Shown piece by piece: positions 26,942-35,089 of a stretch of 64,000 nucleotides of DNA (within the stretch, counting starts at the first letter, position 1; each line of letters begins with the position of its first letter). The translations under genes and the position numbers were made by a program. The notes below the pieces were generated by a model. That model was not told the DNA's origin and did not search any database. It saw only the letters and a program-made list of their open reading frames with translations. Source of the stretch: DATARH01 sp036008175 (GTDB taxonomy: Bacteria; Pseudomonadota; Alphaproteobacteria; ATCC43930; CGMCC-115725); contig DASYOB010000106.1 in NCBI GenBank assembly GCA_036008175.1, forward strand, positions 1-64,000, given 5' to 3'.

Positions 26942-27262
26942 ATGCCGTGGTCGTTGACGGACATGGTCCGGATTATCGAGGATTGGGAAGCTCCCCGTTT
27001 TGCGAAACGGCGACCGGCTGGTTGGGCAAATATCTTGGATGGACTAACGGCCTTCGGGCTGTTCGCCGTAACCGCGATGCTGGTCTGCTATGCGCTGGAA
27101 AATCGGAGCCACTTGTTCATTCTGGCATTCGCCGGCGCGTGTGCGATGGGCTCGGTCTACGGCTTCCTTCAAGGCGCATGGCCTTTTGGTGTCGTCGAGA
27201 CAATCTGGACTATCGTCGCGCTTTGTCGTTGGAGGCGCGCGAGGCGGTTACAATCAAGCTGA
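26942..27262 (+). CDS. Small membrane protein of unknown function
   Basis: 106 aa from ATG 26942; starts at 26894 (GTG), 26921 and 26963 are also possible and none has a strong ribosome-binding site. The N-terminal 30 aa are charged (MVRIIEDWEAPRFAKRRP), followed by two hydrophobic segments (about residues 35-55 and 60-95) and a basic end. No known family. It lies 50 nt before the deformylase gene on the same strand. Confidence 0.55.
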   Translation: MPWSLTDMVRIIEDWEAPRFAKRRPAGWANILDGLTAFGLFAVTAMLVCYALENRSHLFILAFAGACAMGSVYGFLQGAWPFGVVETIWTIVALCRWRRARRLQSS

Positions 27263-27313
27263 CCCACTACCCCGCCGCTTTACCGCCGCTCGGCGGTGCC
27301 ACATATAGACGGC

Positions 27314-27877
27314 ATGGCTTTGTTGAAGATCGCCCGCATGGGGCATCCGGTGTTGCGCGCTCGGGCCGGTACGGTCGAGGACCCAACCGCGCCCTGGGTC
27401 CGCCGCCTCGTCGCGGACATGATCGAGACGATGGAGGACGCCGGCGGCACCGGCATCGCCGCGCCGCAGGTGCACATGCCGTATCGCATCGTCGTGTTCC
27501 GCGTCGACGCCGAACGACTGACCGATCTGCCCGGCGACACGGAGCAGGATTTGACCGTGCTGATCAATCCGGTCATCGAGCCGATCGGCTCCGAGCGCGC
27601 GTTCGGCTGGGAAGGCTGCCTGTCGGTACCGGGGATGCGGGGCGTCGTCCCGCGCGACCTGCGCATCCGGTACAGGGGGCTTGATCTCGCCGGCCGCCCG
27701 ATCGAGCGCGAGGCGGCGGGGTTTCATGCCCGGGTCGTGCAGCACGAATGCGACCACCTGGACGGGATTCTCTACCCGCAGCGGATAACCGATTTGCGCC
27801 TCTTGTGCTTTGTCGAGGAGCTGCAGCGCAACCCAGTCGATCTCGCGGCGTTTATCGCGGGCGAGGAGGCACCATGA
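27314..27877 (+). CDS. Peptide deformylase (first copy)
   Basis: 187 aa from ATG 27314. All three metalloprotease motifs are present: GTGIAAPQ (46-52 region; usual form GxGLAAPQ), EGCLSVPG with the metal-binding Cys, and QHECDHLDG with the HExxH-type histidines (H-E-C-D-H). It removes the formyl group from nascent proteins. The GGTG start of motif 1 and a longer middle loop set it apart from the second copy at 36919. Its stop overlaps the COQ9 start (ATGA). Confidence 0.9.
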   Translation: MALLKIARMGHPVLRARAGTVEDPTAPWVRRLVADMIETMEDAGGTGIAAPQVHMPYRIVVFRVDAERLTDLPGDTEQDLTVLINPVIEPIGSERAFGWEGCLSVPGMRGVVPRDLRIRYRGLDLAGRPIEREAAGFHARVVQHECDHLDGILYPQRITDLRLLCFVEELQRNPVDLAAFIAGEEAP

Positions 27878-28512
27878 GAAGCCCGTTTGCAGATCGCGAG
27901 CGCGACCGGCTGATCGAAGCGATGCTGCCCGATGTCGCGTTCGACGGCTGGTCGCGCCACGCCCTGCGGGCGGCGGCGCGGCGCACCGGTATCCCGGCCG
28001 GTGAGGCCGAGGGGCTGTTCCCGCGCGGCGCGCCAGACATGATCGCCGCCTTCAGCCGCTGGGCGGATCGGCAGATGATCGAGCGGCTGGAGGCCGCAAC
28101 GGTGGAGCCCGTCAGCCTGTCGCGCCGGGTGGCGCTCGCGCTCAAACTGCGCTTCGAGGTGCTGCTGCCCTGGCGCGAGGCGGTGCGGCGCGCGCTTTCG
28201 GTGCTGTCGATGCCGCAGAATGCGCTATTGGGGCTCCGTCTTCTCCACGACACGGTTGACCGGATCTGGTGGGGGGTTGGAGACAGCTCGACCGATTTCA
28301 GCTTCTACACAAAGCGCGCGACCCTCGCCGGCATCCAGGCCGCGGCGACGCTCTACTGGCTCGACGACCGCTCACCCGATTGCATCGAGACGCAGAATTT
28401 CATCGACCGCCGGCTCGCCGATCTGCACCGCCTGACCGGCCTGCGCGAGCGCATCGAGGCCGCTATCGAGCGACTGCCCAACCCGCTGCGCGTGCTGCGC
28501 TCCACGCGCTAG
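27874..28512 (+). CDS. COQ9 family protein
   Basis: 212 aa. A helical bundle like the TetR-type fold of COQ9, with the lipid-binding C-terminal part: DRIWWGVGDSSTDFSFYTKRATLAGIQAAATLYWL and DRRLADLHRL. COQ9 binds lipids and presents ubiquinone intermediates to the COQ7-type hydroxylase. It is coupled to the deformylase gene by 4 nt. Its stop abuts the purK stop with no gap between them. Confidence 0.92.
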   Translation: MRSPFADRERDRLIEAMLPDVAFDGWSRHALRAAARRTGIPAGEAEGLFPRGAPDMIAAFSRWADRQMIERLEAATVEPVSLSRRVALALKLRFEVLLPWREAVRRALSVLSMPQNALLGLRLLHDTVDRIWWGVGDSSTDFSFYTKRATLAGIQAAATLYWLDDRSPDCIETQNFIDRRLADLHRLTGLRERIEAAIERLPNPLRVLRSTR

Positions 28513-29589
28513 CTATTCGCGGCTCAATGGGAGCAGGCGGGTGATGTGGCCCATCTTGCGGCCAGGGCGGACCTTGCTCTTTCCGTAAAGGTGCAATTTG
28601 GCGTGCGGGTCGTCGAGCGCCTCGCGCCACCCCGCGACATCCTTGCCGATCAAATTGGTCATGACGGCATCGGCGTGTCGCTCGGTCGAGCCAAGCGGCA
28701 GGCCGCAGATGGCGCGCACCAGCTGCTCGAACTGGCTGGTGACACAGGCGTCGATCGTCCAGTGGCCTGAATTATGCGGGCGCGGCGCCAGCTCGTTGAC
28801 GAGCAGCGCGCCCGATTTGGTCACGAACATCTCCACTGCGAGAACACCGACAAGGTCGAGCCGCTCGGCGATGTGCCGGGCGATCCGTTCTGCCTCCGCC
28901 GTGGTCTCGGGTGGCAGGCGCGCCGGCGCGATCGTGGTGTCGAGGATGTGGTTGACGTGCCGGTTCTCGACCGCCGGGTAGGCCGCCCAGTTGCCGTCGC
29001 CGGCGCGGGCGACGATGACCGAGATCTCGCAGCGGAAATCGACAAAGCCCTCGAGGATGCCGACAGTGCCCCCCATTCGGTGCCAGGCCTCTTCCGGGCT
29101 GGTCTCCGGGGCAAGCAGAACCTGCCCCTTGCCGTCGTAGCCGAGGCGCACGGTCTTCAGCACGGCCGGGCAGCCGAGCTCTCGCATGGCGGCGGCGAGA
29201 GCAACCGGGTCGCCAATCGCGCGGTATTCGGTCGTGCCGATGCCGATTGAGCGCAGAAAATCCTTCTCGCGCAGCCGGTCCTGGGTGATCTCCAGTATCT
29301 CCGGGCGCGGCAGCACCGGCCGCTTGGCCGCGACCCGGCGTACGAGCCCGACCGGGATGTTCTCGAACTCGAAGGTCGCGACATCGACCGCGGCGACAAA
29401 GCGCGCGACCGCCGCAGCGTCGCCGTAGGGTGCGATCGTCGCGGCGGCAGAGACCTGCGCCGCCGGGGCATCCGGCTCGCTGGCAAAGACATGCGTGCGG
29501 TAGCCGAGCCGGGATGCGGCCATCGCGGTCATGCGGCCGAGCTGGCCGCCCCCGAGAATACCGATCGTGCCGCCCGGCGGCAGAATCAT
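28513..29589 (-). CDS. purK: 5-(carboxyamino)imidazole ribonucleotide synthase
   Basis: 358 aa. The ATP-grasp enzyme opens with GTIGILGGGQLGRMTAMAA and has VLKTVRLGYDGKGQ, EGFVDFRCEISVI, and NELAPRPHNSGHWTIDAC. It makes N5-CAIR from AIR, bicarbonate and ATP, the substrate of PurE, in purine synthesis. Its start overlaps the purE stop (ATGA), so purE-purK form an operon. Confidence 0.96.
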   Translation of the reverse strand: MILPPGGTIGILGGGQLGRMTAMAASRLGYRTHVFASEPDAPAAQVSAAATIAPYGDAAAVARFVAAVDVATFEFENIPVGLVRRVAAKRPVLPRPEILEITQDRLREKDFLRSIGIGTTEYRAIGDPVALAAAMRELGCPAVLKTVRLGYDGKGQVLLAPETSPEEAWHRMGGTVGILEGFVDFRCEISVIVARAGDGNWAAYPAVENRHVNHILDTTIAPARLPPETTAEAERIARHIAERLDLVGVLAVEMFVTKSGALLVNELAPRPHNSGHWTIDACVTSQFEQLVRAICGLPLGSTERHADAVMTNLIGKDVAGWREALDDPHAKLHLYGKSKVRPGRKMGHITRLLPLSRE

Positions 29590-30080
29590 CGGCTGTCCGG
29601 ACGCTCCGCGACGGCGTCGGTCTGCCCCCGCCGCCAGGTCTCGAGCGCGGCGGCCGCGGCGCTGTCGCCGAGCCCGAGGATAGCCGCGGCGAACAGCGCG
29701 GCGTTGGTGGCGCCGGCCTGGCCGATGGCGAAGGTCGCGACCGGCACGCCGGCCGGCATCTGCACGATCGACAGGAGGCTGTCGACGCCGCGCAGGGTAC
29801 GGCTTTCCACTGGCACGCCGAGCACCGGAAGTGGCGTCAGCGCCGCGGTCATGCCAGGCAGGTGCGCAGCGCCGCCGGCGCCGGCGATGATGATTTTGAG
29901 GCCGCGCGCCTGGGCAGTGCGGGCGTATTCGTAAAGCCGGTCGGGAGTGCGGTGCGCCGAGACGATGCGCTTCTCATAGGCGATGCCGAGCCGGTCGAGC
30001 GCATGCGCGGCATGCTGCATCGTCTCCCAGTCGGACTGACTGCCCATGATAATGCCGACGGCGCAGGCGGCCTCGGTCAT
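29586..30080 (-). CDS. purE: N5-CAIR mutase
   Basis: 164 aa from ATG 30080 with AAAGGAGC upstream. Signature motifs are GIIMGSQSDWETM, RIVSAHRTPDR with the catalytic His, GAGGAAHLPGM, and GVPVESRTLRGVDSLLSIVQMP. It converts N5-CAIR to CAIR. It is the first gene of the purE-purK pair; the DUF465 gene downstream at 30124 is separate and reads toward it. Confidence 0.97.
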   Translation of the reverse strand: MTEAACAVGIIMGSQSDWETMQHAAHALDRLGIAYEKRIVSAHRTPDRLYEYARTAQARGLKIIIAGAGGAAHLPGMTAALTPLPVLGVPVESRTLRGVDSLLSIVQMPAGVPVATFAIGQAGATNAALFAAAILGLGDSAAAAALETWRRGQTDAVAERPDSR

Positions 30081-30123
30081 GTCGCTCCTTTCACGGCGGG
30101 AAGCCGGTTCCGATCGCGGCAAT

Positions 30124-30327
30124 TTACGCGATGATATCCGGCAACAGCTCGCTCTCGATCTTCGAAATCTGGTCTTTCAGCATCAGCTTGCGTTTTTTGA
30201 GCCGTTGCAGCTGCAGCTGATCGAAGGGGCCGCGCTCGACGACACGCGCGATCACGTCATCGAGGTCGCGGTGTTCGGTTTTCAGAGCGGCGAGCTTGGC
30301 CTTCAAGGCTTCGATGTCGAGGTCCAT
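30124..30327 (-). CDS. DUF465/YdcH family protein
   Basis: 67 aa from ATG 30327. Two charged helices, IEALKAKLAALKTEHRDLDD and QLQLQRLKKRKLMLKDQISK, as in DUF465 (YdcH), small coiled-coil proteins of unknown function. It lies upstream of purE on the same strand, with a 43-nt gap. A second member of the family is encoded at 31741. Confidence 0.9.
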   Translation of the reverse strand: MDLDIEALKAKLAALKTEHRDLDDVIARVVERGPFDQLQLQRLKKRKLMLKDQISKIESELLPDIIA

Positions 30328-30463
30328 CGCGAGGGCGCGCTTCTCGGCGCATACTAGCGGGGTTTGCGGCGTCGAAATGCGCGCCGCGATGCCTGAATGT
30401 AGCACAATTTCGCGGCGACTTCACCGAATGGCGAAAATGCGGCAGTCGAAGCGCGGCGGGCGA

Positions 30464-30958
30464 ATGGCCGACACCGGCGAGGCGTTCTGGCGTTTCTCGC
30501 TGGCGCTTTACGCGCGGCCCGGGGCGGCCCCGGCACTGCTCGCATTGCAGGACCGAAGCGGCCGCGATGTCAATCTGATGCTGTTCGCGCTGTGGGTCGG
30601 CGCGGTGCGGGGCTTTCGTCTTGCAGCGGCCGATTTGGCGGCGGCCGAGGCGGCGAGCATCGATTTGCGCCGCCCAATCGTCGAGCCGCTGCGCGGGTTG
30701 CGCCGACAGCTCAAGGACGATCGCGATCCGGATCTGCAGGAGATGCGCCGGCGGGTGCTGATGCTTGAACTCGCCGCCGAGCGGCGGGTGCAGCAGCGCC
30801 TCGCGGCATCGCTGCGTGTGGATGCCGGCCCGGTTCAGCCCGATGCCCAGCTCGTGGCGGCGGAAGCCAATCTGGCGCTCTATCTCGGCGACGAGGACCG
30901 ATCAGCCGAAGCGGCGCTGTTACGGGATGCGCTCGCCTCGCTCACGCGCTGCAATTGA
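30464..30958 (+). CDS. TIGR02444/DUF2390 family protein
   Basis: 164 aa from ATG 30464; ATG 30428 is an alternative. FWRFSLALYARPGAAPALLALQDRSGRDVN and LMLFALWVG match the TIGR02444 (DUF2390) start, followed by helices. Function is unknown; the E. coli relative is YehS-unrelated and uncharacterised. It converges with ubiX, whose stop lies 4 nt downstream. Confidence 0.82.
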   Translation: MADTGEAFWRFSLALYARPGAAPALLALQDRSGRDVNLMLFALWVGAVRGFRLAAADLAAAEAASIDLRRPIVEPLRGLRRQLKDDRDPDLQEMRRRVLMLELAAERRVQQRLAASLRVDAGPVQPDAQLVAAEANLALYLGDEDRSAEAALLRDALASLTRCN

Positions 30959-30962
30959 AGCT

Positions 30963-31586
30963 TCAGCCGCCGCGCGGCTTGGCGGGCACCCTCGGCAAGT
31001 TCTGTTCCGCCGATTCGCCCCAACGCCGCACCGTGCCGGTTTCCAGCCCGAACAGGTCGAGGGCACGGCCGAGGGTGTGGTCGATCATTTCTTCGAGGCT
31101 CTGCGGCTTGGCGTAAAAGGCCGGCACCGGCGGGGCGATCACCGCCCCCATCTCGGACAGCGCCGTCATGGTCCGCAGATGCCCGGTATGGAGCGGCGTC
31201 TCCCGGACCAACAGCACCAGGCGGCGGCGCTCCTTCAGCACGACGTCGGCGGCGCGGGTCAACAGCGTCGTCGTCGCCCCGGTAGCGATCTCGGCCATGC
31301 TGCGGATCGAGCACGGCGCGATGATCATGCCGATGGTCGGGAACGAGCCCGAGGAGATCGATGCGGCGAGGTCGCCGATCGCGTGCACGACATCGGCGCG
31401 GGCGCGCAGATCGGCCGGCTTCAGCTCGGTTTCGAGGGCGAGCGTCATCTCCGCCGACCGGCTCATCACGAGATGGGTCTCGACCGGCAGCGGGCGCAAC
31501 AGTTCCAGCAGCCGGGCGCCATAGATCACCCCCGAGGCGCCGCTGATTCCGACGATCAGACGGGGGCGCGCAGGGCCCTGTCGCAT
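30963..31586 (-). CDS. ubiX: Flavin prenyltransferase UbiX
   Basis: 207 aa. It opens with RLIVGISGASGVIYGARLLELL (the FMN/prenyl-phosphate site), then HLVMSRSAEMTL, IGMIIAPCSIRSMAEIATG, and RRLVLLVRETPLHTGHLR. It makes prenylated FMN for UbiD-type decarboxylases, used in ubiquinone synthesis and in aromatic acid decarboxylation. ubiD is not in this window. With COQ9 nearby, a quinone role is likely. Confidence 0.95.
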   Translation of the reverse strand: MRQGPARPRLIVGISGASGVIYGARLLELLRPLPVETHLVMSRSAEMTLALETELKPADLRARADVVHAIGDLAASISSGSFPTIGMIIAPCSIRSMAEIATGATTTLLTRAADVVLKERRRLVLLVRETPLHTGHLRTMTALSEMGAVIAPPVPAFYAKPQSLEEMIDHTLGRALDLFGLETGTVRRWGESAEQNLPRVPAKPRGG

Positions 31587-31740
31587 TGCCGCCGCTCCCC
31601 ATGCGTTACGGTCACGTTACAAAACCCCTGTAAAATCCGGCCGCCCATCCTATCTCGATTGTAAGGAATAGACCCCTTGGCCGGCCGGCCGATCCGGCGT
31701 TACCATCGGCCTCCGTTACCGTCTAGCAGGAGGGACGCTT

Positions 31741-31908
31741 ATGCCGCTGCAGGATCGTATCGAGGCGCTCAAAGAAAAGCACGCCATGCTCGAACGCGCC
31801 CTCGATGAAGAAACCCATCGTCCCCTTCCGAACCAGGAGACGATCTACGATCTGAAGCGTCAGAAACTCCGTATAAAAGATGAAATTTTTTCGCTAGAGA
31901 GGCACTGA
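31741..31908 (+). CDS. Second DUF465/YdcH-like small protein
   Basis: 55 aa with a very strong AGGAGGG 10 nt before the ATG and a terminator 20 nt after the stop, so an independently expressed gene. The sequence opens MPLQDRIEALKEKHAMLER and has IYDLKRQKLRIKDEI, the helix-loop-helix of DUF465. It is shorter than the copy at 30124. Function unknown. Confidence 0.85.
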   Translation: MPLQDRIEALKEKHAMLERALDEETHRPLPNQETIYDLKRQKLRIKDEIFSLERH

Positions 31909-31928
31909 GGCCGCGCAGGCCGTGACCT

Positions 31929-31965
31929 AAAAAAGCCGGCGAGGCTCCATCCTCCCGGCTTTTTT
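31929..31965 (+). terminator. Rho-independent terminator
   Basis: GCCGG and GAGG pair with CCTC and CCGGC around a short loop with one bulged C, flanked by AAAAAA on the left and TTTTTT on the right. It can stop transcription of the small DUF465 gene; the flanking A and T runs make it bidirectional in form. Confidence 0.85.
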
Positions 31966-32095
31966 GATGTCGCAATCGATGCGCAATCGGCGGCGTGACT
32001 TTTGCACCGCCGAATCGCTATGGTTCGTGCTGATTGAGGCGCATCCGTAAGTAAGACCTGTAACCCCGGGCCGTGCGCCGATTGCGGAGCCGCTC

Positions 32096-33265
32096 ATGCC
32101 GATCGTTCCCGAGATCGTCGATGACCTCGACGAGCTGACCGAGGTTCGCCGCGACATCCACGCGCATCCCGAGCTGGGTTTCACCGAAGAGCGTACCAGC
32201 GAGCTCGTCGCTCAAAAGCTCGCCGAGTACGGCTGCGAGGTGCATCGCGGCATGGCCACGACCGGGGTCGTCGGCACCATCCGGCGCGGCAACTCGCTGC
32301 GCGCGATCGGCTTGCGCGCGGATATGGACTGCCTGCCGATGCAGGAGCTGAACACGTTTCCGCATCGCTCGCAGCATGACGGCCAGATGCACGCCTGCGG
32401 CCATGACGGGCATACGACGATGCTGCTCGGCGCCGCGCGCTATCTCGCCAGGACGCGCAATTTCGAGGGCACCGTGCATTTCATCTTCCAGCCTGGCGAG
32501 GAAGGCTATGGCGGCGGACGGGTCATGGTGCAGGAGGGGCTGTTCGAAAAATTCCCGTGCGACGCCGTGTTCGCGATGCACAACAAGCCGGGCATCCCGA
32601 TCGGCAATATGGCGACCCGCGTGGGCTCGCTGCTCGCCGCCTCCGACCGCTTCGACATTCGCATCAAGGCGCGGGGCGGCCATGCCGCGCACCCGCATCT
32701 CGGCACCGACCCGTTTGTGATCGGGGCGCAGATCGTTATGGCCTTGCAGACGATCCCGTCGCGCAATGTCGATCCGGTCGAGTCGTCGGTGATCAGCATC
32801 GGCTTTATGCGCGGCGGCTCGGCCTACAATGTGATTCCGGACGAATTGCAGATCGGCGGCACCGTGCGCAGCTTCCGTCCGGAGGTGCGCGAGCTCCTGG
32901 AGCGCCGCATGGGCGAGGTCGCGCGCGGCACCGCGGCGCTTTTCGGCGCCTCGGCCGAGTGCGAATACCGGCGCGGCTATCCGCCGACCGTCAATCACGC
33001 CGACGAGGCCGCGTTTGCCGCCGATGTCGCGGCCGAGATCTGCGGCGAGGACCGGGTCGACCGCAATGTCGCGCCCTCGCTCGGCGGCGAGGATTTCTCC
33101 TACATGCTGCAGGCGGTGCCGGGCGCCATGGTGTGGATCGGCAACGGCCCGGGCGAGGGCGGCTGCACGCTGCACAACGCCCGCTACGACTTCAACGACG
33201 ACGCGCTGCCGATCGGGGTCAGCTTCTTCGCCCGGCTCGCCGAGCGCTTCCTCGCGCCCCAGTGA
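32096..33265 (+). CDS. M20 family amidohydrolase (hippurate hydrolase/aminoacylase-like)
   Basis: 389 aa, typical for the M20D group. Motifs are RRDIHAHPELGF, GLRADMDCLPM, the metal-binding HACGHDGH near 100, FQPGEEGYGGG with the catalytic Glu, and the late LGGEDFSYML. It probably removes an acyl group from an amino acid or related amide; the exact substrate is unknown. It reads toward the IS element that follows 114 bp later. Confidence 0.9.
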   Translation: MPIVPEIVDDLDELTEVRRDIHAHPELGFTEERTSELVAQKLAEYGCEVHRGMATTGVVGTIRRGNSLRAIGLRADMDCLPMQELNTFPHRSQHDGQMHACGHDGHTTMLLGAARYLARTRNFEGTVHFIFQPGEEGYGGGRVMVQEGLFEKFPCDAVFAMHNKPGIPIGNMATRVGSLLAASDRFDIRIKARGGHAAHPHLGTDPFVIGAQIVMALQTIPSRNVDPVESSVISIGFMRGGSAYNVIPDELQIGGTVRSFRPEVRELLERRMGEVARGTAALFGASAECEYRRGYPPTVNHADEAAFAADVAAEICGEDRVDRNVAPSLGGEDFSYMLQAVPGAMVWIGNGPGEGGCTLHNARYDFNDDALPIGVSFFARLAERFLAPQ

Positions 33266-33371
33266 GCCGCGCCCTAGCTGTTCCGCCTGCATCTGCAGGG
33301 AAAATGCAGGCCGGTCGAGCTTCGCCCGAATCGATCCGGATTGCCTATCGTTCCTGTTTTGTACCACATCG

Positions 33372-33379
33372 ATCCGGAT
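33372..33379. repeat. Left target-site duplication of the IS1595 element
   Basis: ATCCGGAT immediately left of the inverted repeat, matching the copy at 35874-35881. Eight bp is the usual duplication of IS1595-type elements. The octamer is self-complementary, and a third ATCCGGAT occurs nearby at about 33336 in the left flank. Confidence 0.88.
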
Positions 33380-33445
33380 GGCGACGTTACACTTGACAAC
33401 CCCAATGGCTAGGGGTAGTGTTTGGGACATAAGGAGTTTCGAGCC

Positions 33446-34381
33446 ATGTCCCAATCCATTCTTTCCGCTCCCCACTTCCACAACGAGGACGCGGCATTTG
33501 CTTATGTAGAGGCGGAGCTTTGGCCGAACGGCCCGGTTTGCCCGCATTGCGGTAACGTGGACGCGGACAGGATCGGCAGGCTTCAAGGCAAGTCGAGCCG
33601 TGCCGGCCTTCGCAAGTGCTACGCCTGCCGCAAGACCTTTACCGTGCGTGTCGGCTCGATTTTTGAGGACAGCCATTTCCCGCTGCATCTTTGGTTGCAG
33701 GCGATCCAACTGATCTCCGCGAGCAAGAAGGGAATGAGCACCCGGCAGATCCAGCGCGCCTTCAATTGCAGCATGAAAACCGCGTGGTTCCTGACCCATC
33801 GCATCCGGGAAATCATGAAGCGTGACGATGACCTGTTCCAACCGCCGATGGGCGGCGCGGGCATGACCCTTGAAGCCGATTGGACTTACGTAGGCCGGAA
33901 ACCCGGAACTAAGGTCCGCCCTGGCGCGGGGCACATGAACCCGGTTTTTGCCTTGGTCGAGCGCGATGGCAGCGCCCGGTCCTTCCACATGCCGAACGTC
34001 GAAGCCGACAAGCTGCGATCTGTCCTCGCCGTGCATGCGGATCGCAAGAGCCATTTCATGACCGATGAAGCTCGCGCCTTTACCGGGATCGGCTGGAATT
34101 TCGCCTCGCACGGCACCGTTAAGCACAGCGCCGACGAATACGTGCGGGGCGACGTACACACTAACACCATCGAAGGCTTCTTTTCGATCCTCAAGCGCGG
34201 CGTGTATGGCACCTATCAGCACATTTCCGAGGCCCATCTGCATCGGTATCTGGCGGAGTTCGATTTCCGCTACAGCAACCGAGAGAACCAAGGCGTTGAC
34301 GATGTGCAACGCGCGGCGCTCGCCGTCAAAGGCGCAAAAGGTCGGCGGCTCACTTACGAAACGACTAGTCGCGCAAGGTGA
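33446..34381 (+). CDS. IS1595 family transposase
   Basis: 311 aa from ATG 33446 with AAGGAG upstream. An N-terminal zinc ribbon (CPHCGN, then CYAC) is followed by a helical region and an ISXO2-type DDE domain: EADWTYVGRKPG, MTDEARAFTGIG, and TIEGFFSILKRGVYGTYQHIS. In the family the first motif is usually DETYVG; here the residue after Asp is Trp. It catalyses transposition of the element. No frameshift or stop interrupts it. Confidence 0.93.
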   Translation: MSQSILSAPHFHNEDAAFAYVEAELWPNGPVCPHCGNVDADRIGRLQGKSSRAGLRKCYACRKTFTVRVGSIFEDSHFPLHLWLQAIQLISASKKGMSTRQIQRAFNCSMKTAWFLTHRIREIMKRDDDLFQPPMGGAGMTLEADWTYVGRKPGTKVRPGAGHMNPVFALVERDGSARSFHMPNVEADKLRSVLAVHADRKSHFMTDEARAFTGIGWNFASHGTVKHSADEYVRGDVHTNTIEGFFSILKRGVYGTYQHISEAHLHRYLAEFDFRYSNRENQGVDDVQRAALAVKGAKGRRLTYETTSRAR

Positions 34382-34547
34382 AAAGGTTCGCGGGCGAGCT
34401 GAGCGGCATCGTAAGCGCCACTGGCGCGGTCCCGAGCTGCCGGGCGATCCGCGCCAGCTAAAGCTGCCATTCGACAGGGGCGGGCAATGACGCCCGCCCC
34501 CGCCTTCGCTATCCTGATAGGTGCCAACCAACTCAGGAGCGAATTTC

Positions 34548-34832
34548 ATGGCTCAACCGACTTGTTCGTGCGGGAGTACGCGTTTCGAGCTTCACGAGGA
34601 GGATATTGAGGGCGCGACGCATACTCTGGCGGTGATTCGATGCGCGAGTTGCGGACTGCCGATCGGAGCTCTCGAATCGGAAAACGTAGGAGATCTAGCA
34701 GCAGACCTATCGCGCAAGATAGACGCGCAAGGCCGCCAAATTGCTGCGATGGCGGCGGAGGTTTCCGAGCTAAAAACGAAATTAGTCTCCATCTCACATT
34801 TAATGGGTCTGATCGAAGGCAAGATGAAATAG
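34548..34832 (+). CDS. IS passenger: zinc-ribbon and coiled-coil small protein
   Basis: 94 aa from ATG 34548 with AGGAG 8 nt upstream. The N-terminal third has two Cys pairs, CSCG (7-9) and CASCG, that can form a zinc ribbon. The C-terminal half is a heptad-like helix (LSRKIDAQGRQIAAMAAEVS, then ELKTKLVSI). It lies inside the IS1595 element after the transposase. Its function is unknown. Confidence 0.65.
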   Translation: MAQPTCSCGSTRFELHEEDIEGATHTLAVIRCASCGLPIGALESENVGDLAADLSRKIDAQGRQIAAMAAEVSELKTKLVSISHLMGLIEGKMK

Positions 34833-34894
34833 AGTTCTTGCGCGAACGCCAGTCCGGCATACCTAGTGCGACGTACTCAGGAGTGTATCTAGCC

Positions 34895-35089
34895 ATGCCG
34901 CGAAAACCCTATCCGCCTCCGGACGACCCCGAGCAATCAAAGCGGTTCATCGAACTCGCCCGCGAAGTCGGAGCTGATGGTTCCAAGGCAGAGTTTGACC
35001 GCGCGTTCAAGAAGGTAACCCTTGCTGGAAAGGCTCCCAAACGTGGGGCTTCATCGGCTCGTAAAAGCGGTGCCAGCGATCATCGCTAG
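34895..35089 (+). CDS. IS passenger: short basic protein
   Basis: 64 aa from ATG 34895; CAGGAG lies 12 nt upstream. It opens MPRKPYPPPDDPEQSKRFIE, continues with a helical AREVGADGSKAEFDRAFKKV and ends in a basic tail. The last 83 nt overlap the 3' end of the DUF3800 gene on the other strand, so the two transcripts are complementary there. I do not recognise a family; similar short genes occur in alphaproteobacterial IS1595 elements (recalled, not checked). Confidence 0.6.
   Translation: MPRKPYPPPDDPEQSKRFIELAREVGADGSKAEFDRAFKKVTLAGKAPKRGASSARKSGASDHR

Noticed and set aside
33330..33379. Alternative left end of the IS at the other ATCCGGAT (about 33336)
   Set aside because: The inverted repeat begins next to the copy at 33372, and only that copy gives matched 8-bp duplications.
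32018..34549. An 843-aa minus-strand frame
   Set aside because: It runs antisense through the M20 hydrolase and the IS transposase, both of which have clear family motifs; a long antisense frame is expected in GC-rich DNA.
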